Shown piece by piece: positions 43,203 through 51,433 of a DNA stretch of 64,000 nucleotides. Origin of the DNA: Bacteroidales bacterium H3 (lineage in GTDB: Bacteria; Bacteroidota; Bacteroidia; Bacteroidales; Muribaculaceae); contig DAAN01000026.1 in the NCBI GenBank assembly GCA_001701135.1, positions 1 to 64,000 of the forward strand. The letters run 5' to 3'. Each line of letters begins with the position of its first letter. Position 1 is the stretch's first letter. A program made the position numbers and the translations under genes. The notes under the pieces were generated by a model. The model did not search any database, was not told where the DNA came from, and worked only from the letters and a program-made list of their open reading frames with translations.

Positions 43203-43783
43203 ATATCCTGCTACTCATTTTCTGCGCGATACCTTTCGGGGTATCAATGTCATTGTACAAGAACAACAAGCGGTTCATGACACCCTTTTACATGGCAATG
43301 GCACGAAGCGGCAACGCCCGTAAACTGTATGTGCAAGTATGGCTGATATGCCTGCTTCTTTTCCATTATGTATATGCCTGTGGACATATGGGTGAGTTTG
43401 GAATCCTACTCTCTACCGGTGTCTGTGCCGCAATGTTCTCGTTCCGATGGACGGACAACTGGTTACGCAGGTTGCTTGACCGCCCCGGTGCATTTGTCAC
43501 ACTCGCATCGGTCGCACTGGTCATCGGCTTTGTGCCGCATCTGTACACCTTGGCGATAACCATTACCTATCTTCTTCTGGCAGCCCTGTTCTATCCCTCC
43601 GTTCGGGTCATGTCCGAATGCAAGGACACGGGGACACTTTCCGGATGGGCAAAGCATCCCGGAATGCTGTCAGAATCCTATCACGACAATCATCACGCAA
43701 ATCTGCCGCATGAAGCGGACAGCGGCAACACTGACATATCCGCACAATATGAATCATTAAAACCGAATGAAAATGAAAAATAA
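43193..43783 (+). CDS. element-borne membrane protein, unknown
   Basis: The 196-residue protein has about four hydrophobic segments: LLNILLLIFCAIPFGVSMSL at the N-terminus, VQVWLICLLLFHYVYACG, GILLSTGVCAAMFSF, and FVTLASVALVIGFVPHLYTLAITITYLLLAALF. A hydrophilic His/Asn-rich tail follows. The ATG at 43193 overlaps the end of the previous gene and is where membrane character begins. It overlaps the next gene by 17 bases. Function unknown. Confidence 0.62.
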   Translation: MLLNILLLIFCAIPFGVSMSLYKNNKRFMTPFYMAMARSGNARKLYVQVWLICLLLFHYVYACGHMGEFGILLSTGVCAAMFSFRWTDNWLRRLLDRPGAFVTLASVALVIGFVPHLYTLAITITYLLLAALFYPSVRVMSECKDTGTLSGWAKHPGMLSESYHDNHHANLPHEADSGNTDISAQYESLKPNENEK

Positions 43784-44618
43784 CCAAAAGATACCTGTTT
43801 CCATATTGGCAGACAGGGAGGTATTCGAATATCTCAAGGAGAAAGGGGATGAACGCAAGACACGCACCGAAGCGTACTGTGACCTGTTGGACAAATCACT
43901 GGCAGGTTTCGTTTCCCCGTTTTTAAGAAAGAAGGACTACGTGCTGCAACCCAACCAGTGCTACCTGACCGTTTCCGACCTCGCATCGGAGTGGCATTGG
44001 CACAGGGCTACCGTCCGTTCTTTTTTGAGTGCAATGGAGGCATTCGGCTTGCTGACCCGCATCCAGCTTCCCAAAAGCGTGGTCATTACCATGACCGTAC
44101 AATCCGGTCAGGCAGCACAGCCCCGCGATGCACAGGAGCAGCCGGACTTTGCCGGACAGCTCCGTGAGGTATTGTCCGATTGGGTAATCGGCAAAACGAC
44201 CGCTGCCGAAACTGGCGTAATGTGTGGACAACTCGTAAGTCTGGCAAAGGCTGAAATTGCCGACCGTGACGCCGGACACTGTTCGGACACCCATTCCATC
44301 ACGACCTCCGCACATTCCGGCACTTTGGTCACGGAACATCGTGAAACAGCCCTGTGCTGCATCGCCCACGCCGCCCTGCAAAAAATCCTGCACAAGTCGA
44401 GATTCGATGACAGTTCGCCGCTTGTGGATTTCTTCCGGCTTGACCTCGGCGAAGAATGGGCAGCTTTCATCGAGTCCGCCAAAGACCTCGCCGGGCTGAT
44501 TCTCGACACCGAGGCATCAGTGACGGACTTCGACATGGACGAAGACCAAGAACGCCTCAAATCGCTTCGCAAACCCTTTTTATCGCTTCTGGCGAAGGCA
44601 CAGGCGATGGTGGATTGA
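43767..44618 (+). CDS. element-borne winged-helix protein
   Basis: The 283-residue protein has an N-terminal winged helix-turn-helix look (LTVSDLASEWHWHRATVRSFLSAMEAFGLLTRIQLPKSVVITM, about 67-110). The remainder is helical and acidic. The position right before the candidate oriT and relaxase gene suggests a mobilisation or replication accessory role. No catalytic motif is seen, so the role is inference. Confidence 0.65.
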   Translation: MKMKNNQKIPVSILADREVFEYLKEKGDERKTRTEAYCDLLDKSLAGFVSPFLRKKDYVLQPNQCYLTVSDLASEWHWHRATVRSFLSAMEAFGLLTRIQLPKSVVITMTVQSGQAAQPRDAQEQPDFAGQLREVLSDWVIGKTTAAETGVMCGQLVSLAKAEIADRDAGHCSDTHSITTSAHSGTLVTEHRETALCCIAHAALQKILHKSRFDDSSPLVDFFRLDLGEEWAAFIESAKDLAGLILDTEASVTDFDMDEDQERLKSLRKPFLSLLAKAQAMVD

Positions 44619-44836
44619 ACCGGGAGTCGAAAACAGATTGTATAACGCGAACAATCCGCCTCCATCCCTTAACGGTCATCCTGCCGGTTATAGGAGGCAC
44701 ACGGGCTTGCCCGTCTGCCACGAAACAAAGGGAAGGGGGAGCCTAATACCCCGACCGTCTATCGACCGTCGGGAGGCTGTCCGGGCAAGCAGCAAGCTGG
44801 GACAGGACGGATTGTCCGAAACAACACGAAAAGAGT
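44619..44836 (+). other. candidate origin of transfer (oriT)
   Basis: This 218-base gap directly upstream of the MobV relaxase gene holds the palindrome ACGGGC-TT-GCCCGT (about 44699-44712) and CCCGAC...GTCGGG around 44753-44776. GC-rich inverted repeats next to a relaxase gene are typical of an oriT. The nick site cannot be placed from sequence alone. Confidence 0.5.
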
Positions 44837-46294
44837 ATGGCAGATCAAAAACAGGTACTTGATGTGAAGGTGTCGAAAGGCATCACCACAGCCCAAAGTA
44901 ACGAACACTTGCGTGATCGCAGTGAAAGGGCGGAAAAGTACGCTATGAATAAGGGGAATTACGACCCCACACGCAAACACCTGAACTTCGAGATTGCACC
45001 CGGAGGCAAGGTACGTCCCATCGACACGAGCCGCAACATTCCCGAACGGATGGCGGACATATTGGAGAGGCGTGGAATCAAAGACCCCAACGAAGGACTG
45101 GCAGAACCGAAGTACCGCACGGTGGTGAACTTCATTTTCGGCGGTTCCCGTAAGCGGATGCACGAACTCGCATTCGGCACGCAGAAAGTGGATTTCGAGA
45201 AAGATGCGGACAATATCCATATCAAAAGAGAAAGCGATATTGAACGCTGGGCGAAAGACGTCTATTCATTCGTGAGTGGCAAATATGGCGAGCAGAACAT
45301 CGCCGCATTCATCGTACACCTTGACGAATTGAATCCGCACGTCCACTGTACGCTCCTGCCAATCAAAGACGGTCGCTTTGCGTACAAGGAAATATTCGCC
45401 GGTAAGGACAAGTTTGAATACAGCGCAAGGATGAAACAGCTTCATACCGACTTTTTCACCGAAGTCAATACAAGGTGGGGAATGTCGAGAGGAACAAGCA
45501 TATCCGAAACAGGCGCACGGCACAGGACTACCGAAGAATACCGCCGTATGCTATCGGAAGAATGTACGACCATCGAGGAAAATATCAGCCGTCATCAAAA
45601 AGTTCTGGCTGACCTCCAATCGGACATCCGTCTGGCAGAGCGCAGGGTCAAGGGGCTTACGACAATGGTCGATAACCTTGAGAAGTCGAAAGCCGAAAAA
45701 GAGGCCCTGCTATCGGCAGCCGAACAGGATTTGAAAGCGAACAAGGGTGATGCTGAACAATTAGCCGCACAAGTGAAAAGTCTGGAAAAAGAACTGGCCG
45801 GAATCAACAGGCAACTGGCAGATAAGCAGGAGAAGTTACAGACGGCTGACCGGCAGCTTGCCGAGCTGAAAGAGAACATGGATGCCATTGAGGAACGTAC
45901 CGGGGAACTCAAGGAGGAAGCCTACAAATACTCCCATGATGTACATTCCAAAGTGGACACGTTGCTCAAGGATGTCCTGCTGGAAAATGTGGTCGGCGAG
46001 TATAGGAACGTATCGGCACAGATGGACGTGGCGGAACGGCAACTGTTCGACGGCTCGCTCGTCCAGTCCATAGCGGAACAAGGTACAGACGTGATGCACT
46101 GCGCGACGATGCTGTTTCTCGGTATGGTCGATGATGCCACCACTTTTGCCGAAACTCGTGGCGGCGGAGGTGGCGGCAGCGACCTGAAATGGGGACGCGA
46201 CGAGGACGAGGACAACCGTGCATGGGCACTCCGCTGCATGAGGATGGCGAGCCGCATGATGCGCCCGGCCATTGGCAAGAAACCCAAACGGTAA
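44837..46294 (+). CDS. MobV-family relaxase (mobilisation protein)
   Basis: The 485-residue protein nicks oriT and pilots the strand in conjugative mobilisation. The MobV metal-binding triad lies in HLDELNPHVHCTLLP, near residues 160-174. N-terminal DVKVSKGITTAQSNEHLRDR also fits the Mob_Pre family. A long coiled coil spans about 240-370. A run of Gly (GGGGGG) near 443 is followed by an acidic and then basic tail. It is complete and apparently intact, so the element may be transferable with help. Confidence 0.88.
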   Translation: MADQKQVLDVKVSKGITTAQSNEHLRDRSERAEKYAMNKGNYDPTRKHLNFEIAPGGKVRPIDTSRNIPERMADILERRGIKDPNEGLAEPKYRTVVNFIFGGSRKRMHELAFGTQKVDFEKDADNIHIKRESDIERWAKDVYSFVSGKYGEQNIAAFIVHLDELNPHVHCTLLPIKDGRFAYKEIFAGKDKFEYSARMKQLHTDFFTEVNTRWGMSRGTSISETGARHRTTEEYRRMLSEECTTIEENISRHQKVLADLQSDIRLAERRVKGLTTMVDNLEKSKAEKEALLSAAEQDLKANKGDAEQLAAQVKSLEKELAGINRQLADKQEKLQTADRQLAELKENMDAIEERTGELKEEAYKYSHDVHSKVDTLLKDVLLENVVGEYRNVSAQMDVAERQLFDGSLVQSIAEQGTDVMHCATMLFLGMVDDATTFAETRGGGGGGSDLKWGRDEDEDNRAWALRCMRMASRMMRPAIGKKPKR

Positions 46295-46348
46295 GTGGCG
46301 TACGCCTTATTACAAATCAAAAAGTATAACGAATAATATCATTGGAAT

Positions 46349-47749
46349 ATGACGAAACAGATCTTTTTTATATTGGCCGTGCTTTGCACGTTGCAGGCGC
46401 AGGCAAGTGTACAACCCGTACAGGTGGATACTGTACAACATACACCGTACTATAATGTCTCGGAGGAACGGCAACCGATACAGCCCGTCTATCTTGACGG
46501 AGTGGTACTTCCGGCATCCCGGACTGGCAACTGGTTTGTCAGCATTGCCGGGGGTACGTCCGCCTTTCTCGGCACACCTCTCGGCTGCGAAGACCTCTTC
46601 GGACGCTTGAAACCCTCGTACAGTTTCGCAGTCGGAAAATGGTTCACTCCGTCCGTCGGTGCACGTATCAATTACAGCGGTGTGCAGTTCAAAGATGGAA
46701 CATTGTCCAATCAGGAATACCACCATATCCATGCGGATCTGCTGTGGAATGTCCTTGGCCGCAGATATGCCCGGCAAGAACAGGTACGCTGGAATCTTGC
46801 TCCCTTTGCCGGTGTCGGCCTGTTGCACAATGCTTCTAACGGGAATAATCCCTTTGCTGTTTCGTATGGCGTACAGGGAGAATATCGGATTTCCAAACGA
46901 GTAAGTGCCATGTTGGAACTCTCCGGCACGACCACCTTTCAGGACTTCGATGGTTACGGACGCCCGAACCGCCTCGGCGACCACATGGTATCGCTGACCG
47001 CCGGTTTCACGTTTCATCTCGGAAAGGTCGGTTGGAAACGCGCGGTTGATGCAACACCTTACATTCGTCAGAATGAGTGGCTCGTGGATTATGCCAATGT
47101 CTTGTCCGGAGAAAACAAGCGTTATAAAGACTGGTACGACCGCAACCGACGGACGCTCGCAGAATTGTTGAAAATTCTGGAAATAGAAGGCTTGCTTGAC
47201 AAGTACGGTCATCTGGTTAATGACGATGAGACCGACCGCCGTCAAGGTTATCCCAGAAATAATTACAGCGGATTGAACTCACTTCGGGCAAGATTGAAAA
47301 ACCGGCATTGGGATGGAATCTCGCCACTTGATTCTGCAAGTATTATATATGGCAACAACGGAGATGATTCCGAACAACCGGGCATAATCGTTTCTGAAAA
47401 GACGGAACTCATACAAGCCGGAAATTGCATCGGGTCGCCTGTCTATTTCTTTTTTAACCTCAATACGGCGCACCTGACGGATGCTTCCCAAATGCTTAAC
47501 CTTGATGAACTGGCTCGCGTGGCCAAGAAATACGGATTATCCGTGAAAGTGACCGGCGCGGCCGACAGTTCGACTGGAACTCCCGTGCTTAATGGTTCAT
47601 TAAGCACATTGAGAGCGGATCATATCGTTGCAGAATTAGAAAAGCGTGGCATACCGATCGAACGCATCGTCAAGGTAAGCAGGGGCGGCATAGCTGACCA
47701 TGTGCCGGTCGAAGCCAACAGGCATACGAAAGTGGAGTTATTCTTTTAG
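46349..47749 (+). CDS. OmpA-family outer-membrane protein
   Basis: The 466-residue protein has a signal peptide (IFFILAVLCTLQAQA), an N-terminal beta-barrel (NWFVSIAGGTSAFLG ... FTFHLGKVGW) and a C-terminal OmpA/peptidoglycan-binding domain (VYFFFNLNTAHLTDASQMLNLDELARVAKKYGLSVKVTGAADSSTG ... LRADHIVAELEKRGIP). It lies 54 bases after the relaxase. Such proteins are recurrent companions in Bacteroidales elements, perhaps remodelling the envelope. It is followed by a strong terminator. Confidence 0.82.
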   Translation: MTKQIFFILAVLCTLQAQASVQPVQVDTVQHTPYYNVSEERQPIQPVYLDGVVLPASRTGNWFVSIAGGTSAFLGTPLGCEDLFGRLKPSYSFAVGKWFTPSVGARINYSGVQFKDGTLSNQEYHHIHADLLWNVLGRRYARQEQVRWNLAPFAGVGLLHNASNGNNPFAVSYGVQGEYRISKRVSAMLELSGTTTFQDFDGYGRPNRLGDHMVSLTAGFTFHLGKVGWKRAVDATPYIRQNEWLVDYANVLSGENKRYKDWYDRNRRTLAELLKILEIEGLLDKYGHLVNDDETDRRQGYPRNNYSGLNSLRARLKNRHWDGISPLDSASIIYGNNGDDSEQPGIIVSEKTELIQAGNCIGSPVYFFFNLNTAHLTDASQMLNLDELARVAKKYGLSVKVTGAADSSTGTPVLNGSLSTLRADHIVAELEKRGIPIERIVKVSRGGIADHVPVEANRHTKVELFF

Positions 47750-47769
47750 TTTTTACATTAACTTTCATC

Positions 47770-47811
47770 AAGTCCCTCAATCTATAATCCGGATTGCAGG
47801 GACTTTTTTGT
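47770..47811 (+). terminator. terminator between the OmpA gene and the B12 operon
   Basis: AAGTCCCTCAATC pairs with GATTGCAGGGACTT (one bulged base) and is followed by T6. It ends the OmpA transcript and separates it from the convergent B12 operon. Confidence 0.85.
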
Positions 47812-47849
47812 GAATGGCTATCATAACGTTATCAATGAGAGTAATAAGA

Positions 47850-48446
47850 TTATAGGTTTCCTGAATCCGGATTACGCTTCGTATGACTGATAATATTTTC
47901 TGTCGAGTTATGAAATAATCCGCTTACGAGCACAAGATATTCTGGTAAAATATCATTCTTTCCCCAAAGCAGTTCTATCCCGAAAAGTTCCGAGAGGGTA
48001 CGTGCTATATCGAATCCGAATGCTTCAAGCGAGGGACGTACTTTGTCCGGATGCAGGCAAGGACGGTTGCATTTGCGGGCGCATTCGGAATCTGGACAGT
48101 ATAGGCATTTTCCTACATAGGCGAATGCCCTGCCTCCGTATCTGTGCTCCAGTTCCAGCAACTCTTTTTCTATCCTGATTCGTTCTGGTCTGATTAACTC
48201 TTGTGATTTGTCTATCGGGATGCCTTTTTCGATAGGAATAATTTTGGTAGCCATAAGATAGGCATACTTGTACTGGCGCAGAAATTCTCCGGTATCGAAA
48301 TCAAACGGCGGACATCCCCAACTGTTACCGTAATTAGGGCATTGCCTGCAAAACTCGACAAACCGTTTCTCATCCCGGAAACGTGAAATATATTCATCCA
48401 CGCCGATGCCTGCCGTGAAATTCTCTATGATATATTTTTCAGTCAT
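47850..48446 (-). CDS. DUF2284 predicted metal-binding protein
   Basis: The 198-residue Cys-rich protein has two clusters typical of DUF2284: FCRQCPNYGNSWGCPPF (about 32-48) and CLYCPDSECARKCNRPCLHP (about 114-133). It probably holds a metal or iron-sulfur centre. It is the last gene of the B12 operon region. Its ATG overlaps the stop of a btuD fragment (ATGA), showing it was once coupled to a complete btuD. Function is unknown; the context suggests corrinoid or metal handling. Confidence 0.8.
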   Translation of the reverse strand: MTEKYIIENFTAGIGVDEYISRFRDEKRFVEFCRQCPNYGNSWGCPPFDFDTGEFLRQYKYAYLMATKIIPIEKGIPIDKSQELIRPERIRIEKELLELEHRYGGRAFAYVGKCLYCPDSECARKCNRPCLHPDKVRPSLEAFGFDIARTLSELFGIELLWGKNDILPEYLVLVSGLFHNSTENIISHTKRNPDSGNL

Positions 48447-48565
48447 TGCTTCACTTTAATGAATCCTATTGTAGTGTCGAACTTCACGCAATTATTTCGG
48501 AACAGCCGTTCTATACAGCCGCTCAGGCGCATCTCCTTCGTCAGCAGAACCGGTAAATCGAGAAA
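48443..48565 (-). pseudogene. 3' fragment of a second btuD-like ATPase gene
   Basis: The last 40 or so codons read EMRLSGCIERLFRNNCVKF and TTIGFIKVKQ. They closely match the C-terminus of the intact ATPase at 50678-51433 (EMRRSGCIERLFRNNSVTF, TATGVVKVR). There is no Walker motif upstream; before about 48565 the similarity stops. It is a scar of duplication, recombination or replacement between two B12 loci. Confidence 0.8.
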
Positions 48566-48657
48566 AGGGCTATAAAGGTAATATCGAGTTATGTGCCGGT
48601 TTATCGGCTCGAGTCCATTGCAATGGTAAAATATTTGTTTGAGCATGCGCGTATAAA

Positions 48658-49395
48658 TCAGATGATTTGGGTGAATAGGTCGAGTTGGTGCAGGAGTGTG
48701 ACGGTAAAGAAGATGCCGACGACCAGACTCAGCGCAATGAGCAGTGCATCGAGTACGTGGGCCGAGGGTTTCGTCGGCCGGTCGGCGTTGCTTCGGACAT
48801 ACTCCCGAAAGAAGATGTAGAGTGCAGGTACGGTACTGCACGCCAGCAGGTAGTCTTCGGGTATGCCGAAGAAGTAGACTTTCGACAGTCCGATCAGCGC
48901 CCAGTGGCAGAGGAACATGGCCAGCACGATATTGACCTGCTCCGAGAAGGCGAGCATCAGTCCAATGGTGAAAACCGCCACCGAACAGGGCATGACGGGC
49001 GAGGTCATCATGGGGAATTCGTGGCCCAGCGCCAGCGAGCAGAGGGGATATATCAACGGCATGGCAAGGAGCAGGACAGCGAATGCGTTGTGCTGGCCGG
49101 TGCGTTCGAGCGAGGCGTGTTTCACCAGCAGGTCATAAATCCAGATTCCACCCATGATGGCCCAGAAGAGTGCTAACATGCCGTGATATTCGCGCGGTCG
49201 GCAATAGATCATGTAATAGACTCCGGCAATCCAAAAGTTGAGCATCGCCATGAAACTCTTCATGGCGATGCGCACAGTGTTTGTCGGCCGCAGGCAGAGC
49301 AACAGAAGCAGCAGGGTTGCAATGCCCGTAAAGACAATCTGCGCAGGCCAGGTTGCGGCATTGTAGGCCGCGATCGTGTTCCAAAAAATTTCCAT
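48658..49395 (-). CDS. polytopic membrane protein (DUF6064-like)
   Basis: The 245-residue protein has about eight hydrophobic segments, from IVFTGIATLLLLLLCL near residue 19 to ALLIALSLVVGIFFTVTLL near 218. The look (MEIFWNTIAAYNAATWPAQ start) suggests the DUF6064 family, from memory. It lies 3 bases after the ThrE_2-like gene and is the last intact gene before the btuD scar. A transport or cofactor-modification role in B12 use is inference only. Confidence 0.65.
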   Translation of the reverse strand: MEIFWNTIAAYNAATWPAQIVFTGIATLLLLLLCLRPTNTVRIAMKSFMAMLNFWIAGVYYMIYCRPREYHGMLALFWAIMGGIWIYDLLVKHASLERTGQHNAFAVLLLAMPLIYPLCSLALGHEFPMMTSPVMPCSVAVFTIGLMLAFSEQVNIVLAMFLCHWALIGLSKVYFFGIPEDYLLACSTVPALYIFFREYVRSNADRPTKPSAHVLDALLIALSLVVGIFFTVTLLHQLDLFTQII

Positions 49396-49398
49396 AAC

Positions 49399-49899
49399 CT
49401 AACTATTTTTTCGTGTGCGTCGGGTCATAGAGAAGGCCCGGCGCTTGAAGATGAATATCGGCAGCGTGGCACCGGCGGCAAGCAGCGCAATGACACTCAG
49501 CGATACGGTGGCATTGAGAAAAAACTGCTGCATGTAGCGCATCCCTTCGTCAGCCCGATCGAGCGACTGGAGGAACATGATGAGCGAGAAAACCGTCTTG
49601 TAGGCGTAGATGCCCGGCACCATCGGCAGCAGAGCCGGGATGTAGAGACAGGTCATCGGGCAGCGGACACCGCGGCCGAGCCATAGGCTGCCCATACCGA
49701 TTGCAAAGGCCGCGAAAAGCGATGCGGTGGCGATATCCAGTGCGGAACAGTGCATCAGCGTGAAACGCAAGGCGTGGCCTATGGCGGCAAGCAGGGCGAT
49801 GCGTGGAAAGGCTCGCATCGGCGGATCGGAGATGGCCCCGAATCCGATGGCGGCGACAGCGGCGAAGAGTCCGTCGAGCAGAATATCCGTCACGATCAT
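49399..49899 (-). CDS. ThrE-like exporter, C-terminal half (DUF3815/ThrE_2)
   Basis: The 166-residue membrane protein has about five helices, with the conserved MTCLYIPALLPMVPGIYAYKTVFS in the middle (about 77-100). That is the PG-containing signature of the second half of ThrE-type threonine/serine exporters. Its start overlaps the first-half gene by 4 bases. The two would form one split transporter. The presence of both in a B12 operon hints at a substrate other than amino acids, or at a role of threonine-derived linker precursors. Confidence 0.78.
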   Translation of the reverse strand: MIVTDILLDGLFAAVAAIGFGAISDPPMRAFPRIALLAAIGHALRFTLMHCSALDIATASLFAAFAIGMGSLWLGRGVRCPMTCLYIPALLPMVPGIYAYKTVFSLIMFLQSLDRADEGMRYMQQFFLNATVSLSVIALLAAGATLPIFIFKRRAFSMTRRTRKNS

Positions 49900-50663
49900 A
49901 GCAGCGAATCTTTAACCATTAACAAAGTGGCCGACAAACCGACGGCGATGCAGACGATCAGCAGCATGGCGTTGACCAGCCGGCTGACACCCATAAGGAC
50001 GTGTCCTTCCATGATGTCGATGACCCCGTTGATGAGCGGCACGCCCGGCACGAGAAACAGCGGACTGGTGGCCAAAGTGATCTCGGCTGTGCAGTCGAAA
50101 CGCAAGGCGGCCGTGGCGCAGAGTGACGCGACGAAAGCCGAGCAGGCGAAGACGAGAAAGTGATTGACTGCGTGAGCCTGCATGCGCTGTTTGACGGCGA
50201 AGCCCACGAGTGTCGCCGTGAAGACGATGCCCACGGCCGTCCAGTCGCCGCCGAAGAGCTTGCAGAACGAGGCGTTGGCCAGTCCGACGAACACGAGCGT
50301 GAAGATCGGGTCCATGCGCGGTTTGTCAACCAGCGTCCGGTAACGGCTGCGGATTTCGTCGAGCGAGAGGCCCTCGTCCAATGCGTCCCAGCTCAAGGCA
50401 CTCAAATCAGAGTTCCGCTCGAAACTGATGGGGAGCGACGGGATTGCCACCACACGGGTTGCGGACTCGCCGCTCCCGAGGTCGAGCACAGTCAGTATCG
50501 TACTCTTTTGGAAACTCGACAACTGAACGTCCACGCCCAGCGCTTCGCCGATCCGGCGTGAATTGCGGACCGCCCGCGAGGTGTGAACTCCCGAGCCGAG
50601 CTGATAGGTGGCGTATTCGGCGATGAAACCGAGTATATCGCAAAGTTCCTGCTGCGTTTTCAT
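49896..50663 (-). CDS. ThrE-like exporter, N-terminal half (DUF1212/ThrE)
   Basis: The 255-residue protein has a soluble N-terminal part of about 110 residues. YATYQLGSGVHTSRAVRNSRRIGEALG is the DUF1212 hallmark. About five helices follow, including ITLATSPLFLVPGVPLINGVIDIMEGH. It is coupled by ATGA to the C-terminal half. It lies 14 bases after btuD. Confidence 0.82.
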   Translation of the reverse strand: MKTQQELCDILGFIAEYATYQLGSGVHTSRAVRNSRRIGEALGVDVQLSSFQKSTILTVLDLGSGESATRVVAIPSLPISFERNSDLSALSWDALDEGLSLDEIRSRYRTLVDKPRMDPIFTLVFVGLANASFCKLFGGDWTAVGIVFTATLVGFAVKQRMQAHAVNHFLVFACSAFVASLCATAALRFDCTAEITLATSPLFLVPGVPLINGVIDIMEGHVLMGVSRLVNAMLLIVCIAVGLSATLLMVKDSLL

Positions 50664-50677
50664 ATGCGGATCATTGT

Positions 50678-51433
50678 TTATCGGACTTTTACCACACCTG
50701 TCGCAGTATCGAACGTCACGGAATTATTACGGAACAGCCGTTCGATGCAACCGCTCCGGCGCATCTCTTCGGTCGGCAGGCACGACAGGCAGGGCGGGTC
50801 GATAAGGGCTATCGCATCGGTGAGCGACAGGGCGATATCCAGCTCGTGAGTGGAAAAAAGGATGCACTTGTTTTCTTCATGCGCCAGCCGTGCCAGTAGC
50901 GTACACAATTCGTAGCGGTTGGGCATGTCGAGAAACGAGGTGGGTTCGTCGAGCAGAATAATCGGCGTGGATTGAGCAAGGGCGCGTGCGATCATGATGC
51001 GCTGGCATTCGCCGTCCGACATCTTGTCCATTGTGCGTTCCGCATAATCTTCCATGCCCACCGAGGCGAGCGACCGCATAACGATCTCCGTGTCGGCCTT
51101 CTGCATCCTTCCTATCCAATTGGTATAGGGTGCGCGGCCGATAGCCACGACGTCCTCGCATTTGAGGTTGGCGATGCGTGTGCGCTCGGTCGTGACGAAT
51201 GCCAGTGTTCTTGCTCTCTCTACAACCCGCATATCAGCGGCGTTATGCCCGTCGAGCAGGATTCTACCGGCATAACGGTGGTTCAGTCCGGCGATGGCGC
51301 GGAGCAGCGTCGATTTGCCCGTGCCGTTGCGCCCGATAAGGGCTGTCAGTTTGCCCTTTTCTATGGTGGCTTCCACCTCGCAGAGCAAAGTTCGCTCGCC
51401 GTAGCCTATGGAAAAATCGTGTAACTCTATCAT
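50678..51433 (-). CDS. btuD: cobalamin ABC transporter ATP-binding protein
   Basis: The 251-residue ATPase powers import of periplasmic B12. It has Walker A GRNGTGKST (about 35-43), the Q-loop region, signature MSDGECQR near 137 (usually LSGGE; here S-D-G-E), Walker B IILLDEPTSFLD near 160, and the H-switch STHELD near 195. The ATG at 51433 overlaps the permease stop (ATGA); a longer frame upstream lies only inside the permease gene. The C-terminal 40 residues are duplicated at 48443-48565. Confidence 0.9.
   Translation of the reverse strand: MIELHDFSIGYGERTLLCEVEATIEKGKLTALIGRNGTGKSTLLRAIAGLNHRYAGRILLDGHNAADMRVVERARTLAFVTTERTRIANLKCEDVVAIGRAPYTNWIGRMQKADTEIVMRSLASVGMEDYAERTMDKMSDGECQRIMIARALAQSTPIILLDEPTSFLDMPNRYELCTLLARLAHEENKCILFSTHELDIALSLTDAIALIDPPCLSCLPTEEMRRSGCIERLFRNNSVTFDTATGVVKVR

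Noticed and set aside
48566..48841. N-terminal extension of the btuD fragment as a 132-codon gene
   Set aside because: Only the last 40 or so codons resemble a protein; the rest is the reverse frame of the DUF6064-like gene's end and a spacer.
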